Source: JAGQVA01 sp033764335
GTDB lineage: Bacteria > Bacteroidota > Bacteroidia > J057
Direction: 5' to 3'
DNA length: 64,000 nucleotides
NCBI GenBank assembly: GCA_033764335.1
Contig: JANRJC010000010.1
Location: 61,571 to 125,570 of the forward strand
Under the pieces are notes generated by a model that was given only the letters and a program-made list of their open reading frames with translations, had not been told where the DNA came from and ran no database searches. Below are positions 42,991-52,651 of this stretch, piece by piece (the stretch's first letter is position 1; each line of letters opens with the position of its first letter). Made by a program: the position numbers and the translations under genes.

Positions 42991-44091
42991 CTAAAATTCA
43001 TACTGATTCCACGCAACAGGTCCCCGGTCTTTCAACAAACGCCAGTGCGACAAAATCGCCCGCCCCAGCCGGGGTTCACAAAGATAAGTAAGCCCAAATT
43101 CTTCGGCGGTTTGCCTGACCAGCGGAGTTAGCGAAGGGTAATGAATATGGCATACACGGGGAAAAAGATGGTGAACGACATGATGGTTAAATCCGCCAAA
43201 TAAAAAATTGACAATCGGGTTTTGCGTCGCAAAATCAGAAGTCGTCATCACCTGATGTTCCGCCCAGGAAGCGGCCATTTTCCCTGTTTTGTCAGGCTCC
43301 GGAAATACCGCATCTTCTCCCACATGGGCAGATACCAACGCAATGGCAACCACAGCACTCGCCGAAAAATTCATGACCAGCCAGCCTAACAAAATCATTC
43401 CCCAAGATTGTTCAACATAAATCAGCGGAATTACCAGCACATACCCCAAATAAAAAACCTTGAATGCCAGCATCTTAACAAATTCCCCGCGCGGAAATTT
43501 TCCTCGTCGGAAAGCTCCGATATTTTCCGAAAAAAAATCCACAAAATCGCGGCGGTACAGCCAATGAAGCGTATAAAGCAGATAAACAAAAGGCATATAA
43601 ATATGCTGGTATCGGTGAACTGCTTTGACCGTGTCGTTGGGGAAAATCCGCACAAACCCTACCTGACGAATGTCGGAGTCCTGATCCGAAATATTGGGGT
43701 AAGGATGGTGGGCGAATACGTGGCGGTTTCGCCACATAAAGGAATTTGCCCCCAGAAGGTCGAAAAACAGGCGTATCGCACGGTTTATCATCGGTTGCCG
43801 GGAAATCGCGTTATGTGCCGCATCGTGCCCCAGATTCAGACCAATCAGTATCGCCAATGCTCCCATAAGGCTATAACCCGCCAGCAGCCACGCCGCCTTT
43901 TCGCCTAAAACCATTATTACCCCATAAGCGAGAATATAAACCGCCACCAGAAAAAAACCTTTGGCAAAAAACCGGGCGTTGGCATAAGTAGAAATCCCTT
44001 TCGACCGAAAATACTCGCGCACCCGCCGGTTGAGTGTCTGGTAAAACGCATCTTCTTTGGAAGTGAATATTACGGTTGGGGGTGAGGGCAT
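42991..44091 (-). CDS. Fatty acid desaturase (acyl-lipid/acyl-CoA type)
   Basis: Three histidine boxes, GHDAAHNAIS, FAHHPYPN and HHVVHHLFPRVCH, and four or more membrane helices identify a front-end-type desaturase of the linoleoyl-CoA/acyl-lipid class. The extended final box (HxxHH) is complete. It introduces double bonds in acyl chains, a common means of adjusting membrane fluidity. The 366-residue length is normal. No cytochrome b5 domain is fused. Confidence 0.88.
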   Translation of the reverse strand: MPSPPTVIFTSKEDAFYQTLNRRVREYFRSKGISTYANARFFAKGFFLVAVYILAYGVIMVLGEKAAWLLAGYSLMGALAILIGLNLGHDAAHNAISRQPMINRAIRLFFDLLGANSFMWRNRHVFAHHPYPNISDQDSDIRQVGFVRIFPNDTVKAVHRYQHIYMPFVYLLYTLHWLYRRDFVDFFSENIGAFRRGKFPRGEFVKMLAFKVFYLGYVLVIPLIYVEQSWGMILLGWLVMNFSASAVVAIALVSAHVGEDAVFPEPDKTGKMAASWAEHQVMTTSDFATQNPIVNFLFGGFNHHVVHHLFPRVCHIHYPSLTPLVRQTAEEFGLTYLCEPRLGRAILSHWRLLKDRGPVAWNQYEF

Positions 44092-44131
44092 ATTTGGGTT
44101 TTTAGATGGGGAAGTTAGGCCGAAGAACCGG

Positions 44132-44539
44132 TTATTGGTTAAAAATATACAAAAGAGCTATACTTAAACCAAATAGCATAAGAATATTCAAAATTACGAT
44201 CCTTACAATAACTGCTATGGCTTTATTACGCAATTTACGGTCAAATAATTCAGGGGTTTTTTTCATCATTTTTAATGCCTTTCCTGCTTTTGCAATGGAA
44301 ATAATTCCCAAAATAAAGCTTGCCAGAGGTGAAATAGGCAACAAAAGCAGAGAAAACAGGCTATACACCCTGGCATCTTTTACCACCTTGTTCAAATTAG
44401 TATTAATAACTGAAGGGGTTTCTCCGGTATCCACACTCACCGAATCCGGTGTGTAGGTTGGCATTTGTCCAGCATGAAGCAGAGAAGGAACAAACATCAT
44501 AAGAACCAGCGCGAAGAAAAACAGACTTAAAGTTTTCAT
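44132..44539 (-). CDS. Small membrane protein with DUF4190-like helices
   Basis: The ATG at 44537-44539 gives a signal peptide (MKTLSLFFFALVLMMFVPSLLHA). After a short polar region come two membrane helices (YSLFSLLLLPISPLASFILGIISIAKAGKAL; IAVIVRIVILNILMLFGLSIALLYIF) with the Gly/Ala-Lys loop of DUF4190-like proteins. Function unknown. A longer frame to 44707 reads through the promoter area and is rejected. Confidence 0.65.
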   Translation of the reverse strand: MKTLSLFFFALVLMMFVPSLLHAGQMPTYTPDSVSVDTGETPSVINTNLNKVVKDARVYSLFSLLLLPISPLASFILGIISIAKAGKALKMMKKTPELFDRKLRNKAIAVIVRIVILNILMLFGLSIALLYIFNQ

Positions 44540-44777
44540 ATTCTTATTTTTTGAGAGATTAAAAGGATTAAATGATTTAACAGTAGTAAATCTCGGTTCT
44601 TCTCTCCGGCGGGAAAAAATGATATTTGCGACAGATTCGCGGGTTTTGGGAATTTTTGCCAATCGGCTACAACTTTCGGCGAAGACATGGGAAAAATCGC
44701 CTGCCAAATATTATTTCACAGGAAGCGGGGATTTTCTGCTGAAAAAAATACGCAGATTTACGGATGCGTGAGCCTTT

Positions 44778-44812
44778 GTTGCCGAAGTATCTTTGGTTTA
44801 TTATTCGGCAAC
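44778..44812 (+). promoter_or_regulatory. -7 element enclosed by an inverted repeat, dioxygenase gene
   Basis: The exact -7 element TATCTTTG (44788-44795) lies between the arms of a perfect 9-bp inverted repeat, GTTGCCGAA (44778-44786) and TTCGGCAAC (44804-44812). The gene starts at 44827. The arrangement could be an operator that overlaps the promoter. Confidence 0.5.
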
Positions 44813-44826
44813 TAATTTTTACGATT

Positions 44827-45642
44827 ATGACAAAACAAACACGGCGAAAATTTGTAATAGGATCTTTGGGTTTGCTGGGAGGGAGCGTATTGACTGCCTG
44901 GGTTTTCCGGCGATCCTTGATCAGAAATCTTTTTTTTACTTTCGACCCCAATCCCAATATATCTCTAACGCCTGCACCGATCAGTGAAGCGGAGCCTTGT
45001 ATTCTGACTTCCAGTCAAGTCGAAGGCCCTTTTTATTTTCCCTCTCCGCATCGAATTGACATTCGGGAAGACCGTGAAGGCAAAGAAACCAACCTCAAAA
45101 TCCAGGTACTTCGTTATCCGGATTGTAGCCCTATCGAAAATGCCATCGTAGAGGTCTGGCACTCTGATGCCGAAGGCAATTACAGCGGTTATCCGGAAGA
45201 AATTGCAAAGGACGAGTGGCAAATGTTTATGCTTTTTGCCAAACACGGGGAAGGGCGTTCCGCGAGTGAGTTTCGGGTAAAACCCGTTAGTAAAACCACC
45301 TACCTCCGGGGGCTTCAAAAAACCGATCAACAGGGATGGTGTACTTTCAAGACCATATTTCCTTGTTGGTACATCGGACGGGTACCTCATATTCACTTCA
45401 AAGTATTTATCGGGGATAAAGAATCTTTGAACGCCCAGTTTTATTTTGAAAAAGCTTTTTGTGATAATTTATTCACAACAACCGAACCCTATACCAAAAT
45501 GGGAATATGCCCCATTGATTTCCAAAACGACGGTGTCTTGGCATTAACTTCGGGTACACAAAATGGATTAGTCCTACGGCCTGACCCGGGGGAAAATGAA
45601 AGCCTGATGTTTACGGCTCGTATTGGAATAAAAACGGCTTGA
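44827..45642 (+). CDS. Tat-exported intradiol ring-cleavage dioxygenase-like protein
   Basis: A twin-arginine signal (TRRKFVIGSLGLLGGSVL) is followed by an intradiol dioxygenase domain: CSPIENAIVEVWHSDAEGNYSGY supplies the first Tyr, and CWYIGRVPHIHFKV supplies the second Tyr and two His of the iron site. Classical members open catechol rings, but exported single-domain versions are common in Bacteroidota with unknown substrates. It stands alone, with no aromatic-degradation genes nearby. The ATG at 44827 is set by the promoter and the Tat motif. Confidence 0.85.
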   Translation: MTKQTRRKFVIGSLGLLGGSVLTAWVFRRSLIRNLFFTFDPNPNISLTPAPISEAEPCILTSSQVEGPFYFPSPHRIDIREDREGKETNLKIQVLRYPDCSPIENAIVEVWHSDAEGNYSGYPEEIAKDEWQMFMLFAKHGEGRSASEFRVKPVSKTTYLRGLQKTDQQGWCTFKTIFPCWYIGRVPHIHFKVFIGDKESLNAQFYFEKAFCDNLFTTTEPYTKMGICPIDFQNDGVLALTSGTQNGLVLRPDPGENESLMFTARIGIKTA

Positions 45643-45650
45643 GGCAAAGC

Positions 45651-47093
45651 TTACGGATTTGTAAAATATTTCTCCCAAACCACAGGGTAAGTCTCTCGGG
45701 TGGTGAGTGAGTCGTCTAATAACGTATAGTCTCCGTCCGGGAAATAAAAGGCATTTAGGATGGTAAATCGTTCTGTCGGGTTTTCTTCCGGGTCGGGCAA
45801 TATCCGGGAACCGTGGTCTCCCTGAATGATGATTACCGGCTGCCGGGTGGGGTCCCTCAAAAGGGCAGTAACTATTTCTGTTAATTTTTGATCGGTGTAA
45901 ATCAATTGGTCGCGATAGGCTTCGTGATCTTCTTTTCCCGGTGGGTGTCCATCGGGAAAATTTTTTCCCTTTTCATCAAAAAAATACGGCGCATGAGGAA
46001 TCACCAGATGGGCATAAACAAATACCGGTGAATCATAATCGGAAAAAGAAATATTTTTAAGCAATTCCACGGTTTCCTGATCGCTTTGGAAGGTCGGTTT
46101 TTGAAAAAAATCGCTTTGCAGTTTTCCGCCCAGTGTTTTGCTCCACAAAAATTTTCCTGTCCGGACCGGGTGGCTAATGAAAGGGTTTTGCCGAGAACGA
46201 GGCGCGCCCGGTAAATCGAAAAAAGAGTAGTTGATTATTTGATAGCCCTGTTTCATGAGGGATCGGGGAATTTTTCCGTGCGAAATCAGCTCCAGCACCG
46301 TTGCATTGCTCAAATGCGACTCGACATTCATCGTATGGAGCAGCGGGATACTATCTCCCGCAAAAAGCGAGGAAATGGATTGTCCGGTATGGTCATAGTT
46401 GCTGCGGGCTTTTTCGGCGATATAAAAGTTGTTTTGCCGAAAAAACTCCCTCAAAGAGGGGGAATAGTCCCAGAATTTTTCCAAGCTCTCAAAACTTGTA
46501 TGTGCGTCCACAATGATATGCACAATGTCCGGAAACGAATCTCTTTTGGCCGAAACCGCCAGCGCCGGAGCGTTCACGTATTTTTCCTTTAATTCTTTCC
46601 ATCCTTCGTACCACTGTCCATAACCCACAATTACCTGAAATATCTCACCTGTCACCAAAATCAAAAATAGAAGATTCAGGTAGCGAGTCAGCCTTCGCGG
46701 TTCTTTTTGATGGAAATGAAGATAATACATCCCGATTCCCCATAAAATCAAAAAAAGCGGAACCAGAAACCGATGTCTGCCCATTTCGGAAACCGTGGGA
46801 TTTTCACTGATAAATTTATAGAGTGTTGAATAATGAAGGAATACGATTCCGGCAAAAGAAACACTGGCAGATGCCTTAGCTAAATTATTAAATATCAATA
46901 AGTTAAGCGCAAGCACCAAAAGTAAAAAACCGATAGTGCCCGCCAGCCAGAACAAAAATGCCTCCGGGAGGGAGAAAAAATACAGGCTTTGTTTCCAACT
47001 GTAAAGAATAAAAAACAGCAGCAACAAGGGCAGATGCAGAAAAGATAAGATCTTCTCTTCCCGGAAGAAGTAGGTGAATGCCTTTTTTTTCAT
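45651..47093 (-). CDS. Membrane sulfatase-like (alkaline phosphatase superfamily) protein
   Basis: About five N-terminal membrane helices (residues 15-150) carry a C-terminal alkaline-phosphatase-superfamily domain with DIVHIIVDAHTSFESL, VYAHLVIPHAPYFFD and IIQGDHGSRI. The topology recalls LtaS/phosphoethanolamine transferases, but the usual active-site Thr/Ser context is changed (DAHTS). It is third in a unit with a small membrane protein and a NoeA-like methyltransferase, and overlaps the latter by 4 bp. A role in modifying an envelope polymer is likely but unproven. Confidence 0.8.
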   Translation of the reverse strand: MKKKAFTYFFREEKILSFLHLPLLLLFFILYSWKQSLYFFSLPEAFLFWLAGTIGFLLLVLALNLLIFNNLAKASASVSFAGIVFLHYSTLYKFISENPTVSEMGRHRFLVPLFLILWGIGMYYLHFHQKEPRRLTRYLNLLFLILVTGEIFQVIVGYGQWYEGWKELKEKYVNAPALAVSAKRDSFPDIVHIIVDAHTSFESLEKFWDYSPSLREFFRQNNFYIAEKARSNYDHTGQSISSLFAGDSIPLLHTMNVESHLSNATVLELISHGKIPRSLMKQGYQIINYSFFDLPGAPRSRQNPFISHPVRTGKFLWSKTLGGKLQSDFFQKPTFQSDQETVELLKNISFSDYDSPVFVYAHLVIPHAPYFFDEKGKNFPDGHPPGKEDHEAYRDQLIYTDQKLTEIVTALLRDPTRQPVIIIQGDHGSRILPDPEENPTERFTILNAFYFPDGDYTLLDDSLTTRETYPVVWEKYFTNP

Positions 47094-48460
47094 TCCATGC
47101 CTGTTTTTCGCTGCATAAGGTACAAAATCCGCTCAGAATGGGGAATTGTCTGTTTTTCTTCGATTGTAAAATATACGGAAAATATTTCCTCAAAACCCGC
47201 CGGGTGATATTCCGGAAAAATATCTTCCCTAAATGCCAGCATTTCACGGATTTTAGGGTCGGATTTGGGAATAAACTCGATGATAAGCTGCGGGCTGATC
47301 CGGGAAAAAAAACGAGCCAGTTCGGCCAGGGGAAGATTATTTCCGATCACAAGATGGTGAACCAGTGCCAGAGCAAGTGTCAGTTGGGGCAGAGGGCGGT
47401 TAAGCCAGGCCGTGCGTTCTTCGTTAGCCCAACCCAAACCCGGACTGGGATTGGCCAGGTCCATTCGCAGCGGCAATAAATTGGAAATATTTTCCGAACA
47501 AACCTTTTGATACCCCCACTCTACTGCCAGTGAATCCGAGTCTAAGGCAACAGTCAGGCCGTATTCTGCGGCGATCCGACTGAAAGTAGCGTCATTAGCA
47601 CCGAGATCCCAAGTATAAACAGGATGGATATTTTTTATCCATTGAGTGATAATTTCCTTTTTTTTCAAAAGATAATCATCGCTGATAATCATGGATTTAT
47701 AATAATTTTCCCAGGTTGAGACCTGTCTTTTTACCGTCAATTTTTTCAGGGTGTTTTCGAGAGAGTTAATCAATCCCTGAAAAGCAGCCGGAGAAAATGC
47801 GAGGGAATTTTGAGGAGGCGCTGCATTTTTCCCGTTTCCGGAACGACCGTGAAAAAAAAGGTGAATACTCAGTCCTGATTTTATTTTCATTCGCAGAGGA
47901 AGCAACCGATAAGCCAAATCCAGCGGAATTCCATCGGCATATTGCTGCATCATTGTTCCGAGGCGAAGGTCGCAGGCCATTAGTGCCAGTGGGGCAAGGA
48001 AATGGCGGCAAAACTGACCATAAGCCACCCAGGGCCTGCCCGGTTGGAGGATTTCGAAGGAAGTGGTATCAATAAATACTACTCTCCCGTTGTGAAACTG
48101 GATATTAAAAGCCGAAGCATCCCGTAGAGACATGCCGTGCTCCATGGCCAGTCGTTGAATTTTCAGGGTGAGGATAGCCGTATCCCGGTATTGCCCAAAA
48201 GACCACTCGTAGGGATAGGAGATAAAGGAAATTTTTTCGGGTTCGATTACCCGATAATCCGGAGGAAGGCCGAATCCTTCGTTTTTGACCTCCTGATGCG
48301 GAATCAGCCAGCCTTTGTTTACCAGCTTGTCATACAACCCCGAATCCATCAAATGGCGGTAATGCGGCTCGTGCCGGGGGGAAATCCATCGGTATATCTT
48401 ATTTTGATCCGAAAAAACACCCCCATTGGGATCGCGGAAAGAGCCGGGAAGGAAAAACAT
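47090..48460 (-). CDS. NoeA-like class I SAM-dependent methyltransferase
   Basis: The N-terminal half (to ~200) resembles a kinase-like fold (DASAFNIQFHNGRVVFIDTTSFE keeps an HxDxxxxN-like order). The C-terminal half is a class I methyltransferase with motif I TWDLGANDATFSRIAAEYG. This two-part architecture is found in proteins annotated as nodulation protein NoeA-related. The acceptor is probably a glycan or lipid. The stop overlaps the next start (ATGA), and a 53-residue membrane protein gene precedes it by 6 bp. Confidence 0.75.
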   Translation of the reverse strand: MFFLPGSFRDPNGGVFSDQNKIYRWISPRHEPHYRHLMDSGLYDKLVNKGWLIPHQEVKNEGFGLPPDYRVIEPEKISFISYPYEWSFGQYRDTAILTLKIQRLAMEHGMSLRDASAFNIQFHNGRVVFIDTTSFEILQPGRPWVAYGQFCRHFLAPLALMACDLRLGTMMQQYADGIPLDLAYRLLPLRMKIKSGLSIHLFFHGRSGNGKNAAPPQNSLAFSPAAFQGLINSLENTLKKLTVKRQVSTWENYYKSMIISDDYLLKKKEIITQWIKNIHPVYTWDLGANDATFSRIAAEYGLTVALDSDSLAVEWGYQKVCSENISNLLPLRMDLANPSPGLGWANEERTAWLNRPLPQLTLALALVHHLVIGNNLPLAELARFFSRISPQLIIEFIPKSDPKIREMLAFREDIFPEYHPAGFEEIFSVYFTIEEKQTIPHSERILYLMQRKTGME

Positions 48461-48466
48461 GAAGAT

Positions 48467-48628
48467 TTATTCCGGTTTGTCAGGAGAATAAAAAAACGCC
48501 CGGAACCATTTGAGCAGAGTTTCCCGGATTTTCTTAAAATAAAAACTAACCGCCAGCCCACCGGCAATCAGCAACTGAAACAAAAAGCTCCCGGATCCGG
48601 GATCTATATACAGGATAAAAAGGTTCAT
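48467..48628 (-). CDS. Small membrane protein with the YIDPGSGS motif, 53 aa
   Basis: The reading frame begins MNLFILYIDPGSGSFLFQLL, continues with a single membrane helix (FQLLIAGGLAVSFYF) and ends in a basic amphipathic segment (KKIRETLLKWFRAFF). The YIDPGSGS...Q...A..G pattern belongs to a family of tiny membrane proteins, usually missed in annotation, that I associate with sulfatase-like and methyltransferase genes. The 6-bp spacing and strand match this context. It may anchor or activate the membrane enzyme encoded downstream. Confidence 0.75.
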   Translation of the reverse strand: MNLFILYIDPGSGSFLFQLLIAGGLAVSFYFKKIRETLLKWFRAFFYSPDKPE

Positions 48629-48734
48629 GGTTTTTGTTCGGTTTATTTATTTGGGACAGGCAAAGATATTGTGAATATCAAACAATCGGAAAGAAAGAAA
48701 CCCCAAAACACAACATGCGAGAAAGAGAGGGTAT

Positions 48735-48774
48735 AAAAAGCAGAAACCTCATACAAAATCTGTATGAGGTTTCT
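48735..48774 (-). terminator. Terminator of the initiator tRNA
   Basis: A perfect 14-bp stem (48742-48755 with 48761-48774) follows the tRNA by three bases. On the minus strand it is followed by CTTTTT. Confidence 0.85.
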
Positions 48775-48777
48775 TTG

Positions 48778-48850
<73 letters not shown>

Positions 48851-48935
48851 ATATATTTTTAAGTGTTGGGTTATTAACTTGCCACTATTTTTTCTATATC
48901 TTCTAAACGAGAGTACATAGTTAAAGGTTTCATCT

Positions 48936-48943
48936 TACATTTG
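48936..48943 (+). promoter_or_regulatory. -7 element of era
   Basis: TACATTTG matches TAnnTTTG exactly and lies 23 bp before the TTG start of era. Confidence 0.5.
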
Positions 48944-48966
48944 CAAATCTTTTTAATATTTTTCTA

Positions 48967-49854
48967 TTGGAATCCACTTCTTCTCATAAATCAGGGTTTG
49001 TCAGCATCATTGGGAAGCCCAATGCAGGTAAATCCACCCTGCTCAATCGCCTTTTGGGTCGCAAGTTGAGCATTACGACCCCCAAAGCCCAGACTACCCG
49101 GCACCGGATATTTGGCATTGACAGCGGCGATGACTACCAGATTGTCTATTCTGACACTCCGGGACTGATCCGGCCCAAATACAAACTTCAGGAACGAATG
49201 GTGAATTTTATCGGCGAATCACTCGAAGACGCCGACCTTATCGTATTGCTTATCGCTGTAAATGAAACCTTCCCGGAAGAAGATCTTGTTTTGCTTGCCG
49301 AAAAAACCCATATCCCTAAAATATTGGTTATCAACAAGATAGATGCGGTAGAGGAAGACAAGGTTTTTCTGCGAATGAAAGGATTGATGGACAAATTTGC
49401 TTTTGTCGAAGCCATTCCCGTCTCTGCACTCACCGGCACCAATGTCGAAAAACTCAAATCACTTGTTTTGCAATACCTGCCGGAAGGTCCACCTTATTTT
49501 GAAAAAGACCAGATTTCGGATCGCCCCGAGCGTTTTTTTGTAGCGGAAATCATCCGGGAGAAAATTTTTCTTTTGTTGCAACAAGAATTGCCCTATAGCA
49601 CTGAAGTGGTGGTTGATACTTTTACCGAAGAAGAAAACCGCACCTACATCCAAGCGACTATCCACGTTGAACGACAAGGGCATAAAGGAATGGTCATTGG
49701 AAAACAAGGTTCTATGCTCAAAAAAATCGGTACACTTGCCCGAAAAGACATCGAAGAATTTTTGGGGGAAAGCCTGTTTCTGGAACTATATGTCCGGGTC
49801 AGCGAAGGCTGGAAAAACAGCAATTCTATGCTTCGTGATTTTGGTTATGAATAA
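48967..49854 (+). CDS. era: GTPase Era
   Basis: All GTPase motifs are present: G1 GKPNAGKST, G3 DTPG, G4 NKID and G5 SAL. A C-terminal KH domain follows (VERQGHKGMVIGKQGSMLKKIG) and binds the 3' end of 16S rRNA during 30S assembly. The start must be the TTG at 48967: the next in-frame stop upstream is at 48922 and there is no ATG between, while the protein must begin before SGFVSIIGKPN. A rare start codon could limit expression. Confidence 0.93.
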   Translation: MESTSSHKSGFVSIIGKPNAGKSTLLNRLLGRKLSITTPKAQTTRHRIFGIDSGDDYQIVYSDTPGLIRPKYKLQERMVNFIGESLEDADLIVLLIAVNETFPEEDLVLLAEKTHIPKILVINKIDAVEEDKVFLRMKGLMDKFAFVEAIPVSALTGTNVEKLKSLVLQYLPEGPPYFEKDQISDRPERFFVAEIIREKIFLLLQQELPYSTEVVVDTFTEEENRTYIQATIHVERQGHKGMVIGKQGSMLKKIGTLARKDIEEFLGESLFLELYVRVSEGWKNSNSMLRDFGYE

Positions 49855-49967
49855 ATAGTACGAATATTCAATTATTCTTTCTTCCAACTTTCGAAGTAAT
49901 AACTGGCGTATTCCTGGCTTTATTTTTCGCCTTATAAACCCGACCTTTCCGCAGAAATTAAGGCAAG

Positions 49968-52586
49968 ATGAGGCACAAATACATTGTTACACCTGGAATT
50001 ATTTTTTTATTCTGTACACTGGCCTTTTCCCAAAACACCCCCAAAGCCGATAGCCTTCGAAAGATTATTTCGACCTCGAAAAGTGATACTACCCGGTATA
50101 TAACAGCATTGCGGCTGGTGGACGAGGTTCTCCCGGCTTCGGTTGATTCTGCTTATCATTATCTTAATCTCGCGGAATCCCTGGCTATTACGATGAACGA
50201 CACCCCCCGTCTGGCAAAAGTTTACCGGGGCTTCGGCTATCTTAGTGAATATATTTCGATGCTGGAAGAAGCCTCTATTTGTTTTGAAAACGCGAGTCGG
50301 TTGTTTTACCTTGCCGGAGACACTTTTCAACTGGGAATTTTGCATACACGACGGGCAAACAACCATTTATTGAAAGGAGAATACGAAAATGCCCTTCAAC
50401 TTTGTGATTCGGCGATTTATTTTCTGAATCTTGTCGGGGAAAAAGGTGTGAAGGAAATCCCCCGTGTATTTGAGATTCAGGGCCTTATCCATCGAAAGGC
50501 GGGCAATTTTCCGGCAAGTATGGAATCTCTTCAAAAAGCACTTGCCGAATGGGAAAAAACCGATAATAAAAACGGTATGGCCTCTGCTTACAACAATATC
50601 GGACTGATTTATCTGGAGCAGGGCATGGACTCGCTTTCGCTGGATTATTTCCATAAATTTTTGCGAATGGCCCGAGAAATCAACCGCAAAGATTTTGAGG
50701 GAAGCGCCTATATAAATCTCGGCGTGGCATTTGCCAATCTTGATCAGGATTCTTTTGCCATTCTCAACTACGAAGATGCGCTTAAAATATTCCGGGAATT
50801 AAATCAGAGCAACAAAACGGCTCTTTTACTCAACAATATTGGTGCCCTGCATCGAAAAAACAAAAACTACGAATTAAGCATCCAATACCTTTTTCAGGCA
50901 TTGGATGTCATCGCCGCTACCGATGAAATGGATATTCGGATTCACATCCTTAACAACCTCGGAGCCAACTTCCTGAATCTGAACCAGCCGAAAACGGCAG
51001 AGCCTTATATTGAGAAAAACTACGATCTGGCAATGGGATATGGCTCTCTTTCCCAAAAAGTAGAAGCCCTCCATTTGCGAACCAATTTTGCCGAAGCCAA
51101 CCGCAGTTTTCAGGAAGCTTTTTCCTACCACCAGATGTATGCCCAATACAAAGACAGCCTTTTTAATGAAACCAAACTCCAGCAAACCGCCAATATACGC
51201 CACCAGTTTGAAATTGAAAAGCGGGAAACCGAAGCGAATCTGCTGAGAAGAGAGCAGTTGGTACACAAAGATATGATCCGCAAACAACGGGTGTTGCTGG
51301 CTATAAGCATCGTGGGAATCTCGGTAACTCTGGGACTACTGGTTTATCTCTATCGCCTCCTCCGCTACAAAAAAATAGCTAATCAAAGGCTTCGTCAACA
51401 GGCTGCCGATCTGAAAAAAGCGAAAGAAGTAGCCGAAGATGCCTCCCGCGCCAAAGCCGAATTCCTCTCCGTAATGAGCCATGAAATCCGTACTCCGATG
51501 AATGCCGTCATTGGAATGACCCATCTTCTGCTGGACGAGCACCCTCGTCCCGACCAGATAGAATACCTAAAAACCCTTAAATTTTCTGGAACCAATCTCC
51601 TAAACCTCATCAATGATATTCTGGACTTTAGCAAAATTGAGTCCGGCAAACTCAATATCGAACACATTGATTTTAATCTCCATGAAATTGTGCGCGGTAT
51701 CACCCACTCCCTCGGAATCAAAGGTCAGGATAAAAATGTAACCGTAAAATACCACTACGATACCTCATTGGCCGAACACTACAACGGAGATCCGGTACGC
51801 CTCGGGCAGATTCTCACCAATCTTATGGGCAATGCCGTAAAATTTACCGAACACGGTTATGTGGAATTACGGGCAGAAAAAACGTCCGATCAGGGCATTC
51901 TTTTTCAGGTAATTGACACGGGCATTGGTATTCCGGAGGACAAACAGGCACTGGTTTTTGAACAATTTGCCCAATCCTCCGCCGATACTGCCCGGAAATA
52001 CGGAGGTACCGGACTGGGATTAGCCATTACCAAAAAACTCCTGGAACTCATGGGATCCGAAATACGGCTGAAAAGCATACCGGGAAGTGGAAGTACTTTT
52101 TATTTTTACCTCCCTCTTGCCGAGGTAAAAAATCCTATTAAAACCGATACAGAAAATCCTCTGGGTGAACGCAAAACCTTCAAAAACCTCAATGGATTGA
52201 GTGTTTTGGTTGCCGAAGACAATAAAATCAACCAGGTAATCGCACGCAAATTTCTGGAGAAATGGGGAATTCGCACAACCGTTGTCAACAATGGCCAGGA
52301 AGCGTTGGATCAAATCCGGAAAGAATCCTTCGATATTATTCTGATGGATATACACATGCCCGAAGTGGACGGAATCGAAGCGACACGAATCCTTCGCAAA
52401 TCTGAAGATCCGGCCATTGCTCATTTGCCAGTCATTGCGCTCACGGCTTCGGCCCTGGAAGAAGAAATTAAGACGATTATGGAGGCCGGAATGAATGACA
52501 TTGTGACCAAACCCTTTGACCCACTCACTCTTTATCAGATCATTGCTCGGTATTATACCTACGAAGAAATGGAATCCGCCGCCTGA
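49968..52586 (+). CDS. TPR-containing hybrid histidine kinase/response regulator
   Basis: A signal peptide (~1-22) is followed by about seven TPRs (35-400; ASAYNNIGLIYLEQGMDSLSLDYF is typical) and one membrane helix (~443-465). The cytoplasmic part has a coiled coil, HisKA with His505 (SVMSHEIRTPMNAVIGM), an HATPase domain (NLMGNAVKFTE; DTGIGIP; GGTGLGLAI) and a C-terminal receiver with Asp794 (IILMDIHMPEVDG). Output must go through another protein, as there is no DNA-binding domain. It sits between era and der in the same direction but with 113-bp and 65-bp gaps. Confidence 0.9.
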   Translation: MRHKYIVTPGIIFLFCTLAFSQNTPKADSLRKIISTSKSDTTRYITALRLVDEVLPASVDSAYHYLNLAESLAITMNDTPRLAKVYRGFGYLSEYISMLEEASICFENASRLFYLAGDTFQLGILHTRRANNHLLKGEYENALQLCDSAIYFLNLVGEKGVKEIPRVFEIQGLIHRKAGNFPASMESLQKALAEWEKTDNKNGMASAYNNIGLIYLEQGMDSLSLDYFHKFLRMAREINRKDFEGSAYINLGVAFANLDQDSFAILNYEDALKIFRELNQSNKTALLLNNIGALHRKNKNYELSIQYLFQALDVIAATDEMDIRIHILNNLGANFLNLNQPKTAEPYIEKNYDLAMGYGSLSQKVEALHLRTNFAEANRSFQEAFSYHQMYAQYKDSLFNETKLQQTANIRHQFEIEKRETEANLLRREQLVHKDMIRKQRVLLAISIVGISVTLGLLVYLYRLLRYKKIANQRLRQQAADLKKAKEVAEDASRAKAEFLSVMSHEIRTPMNAVIGMTHLLLDEHPRPDQIEYLKTLKFSGTNLLNLINDILDFSKIESGKLNIEHIDFNLHEIVRGITHSLGIKGQDKNVTVKYHYDTSLAEHYNGDPVRLGQILTNLMGNAVKFTEHGYVELRAEKTSDQGILFQVIDTGIGIPEDKQALVFEQFAQSSADTARKYGGTGLGLAITKKLLELMGSEIRLKSIPGSGSTFYFYLPLAEVKNPIKTDTENPLGERKTFKNLNGLSVLVAEDNKINQVIARKFLEKWGIRTTVVNNGQEALDQIRKESFDIILMDIHMPEVDGIEATRILRKSEDPAIAHLPVIALTASALEEEIKTIMEAGMNDIVTKPFDPLTLYQIIARYYTYEEMESAA

Positions 52587-52651
52587 TTTTCTGCCTCCCA
52601 TTAAAGTAAACTTGGGAAACTCACTGATACCTTGTAGCTTGCATACCTTTT

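Noticed and set aside
48137..48736. 199-codon plus-strand frame over the methyltransferase start and small membrane protein
   Set aside because: It covers two tightly spaced minus-strand genes with recognisable motifs and has no domain of its own.
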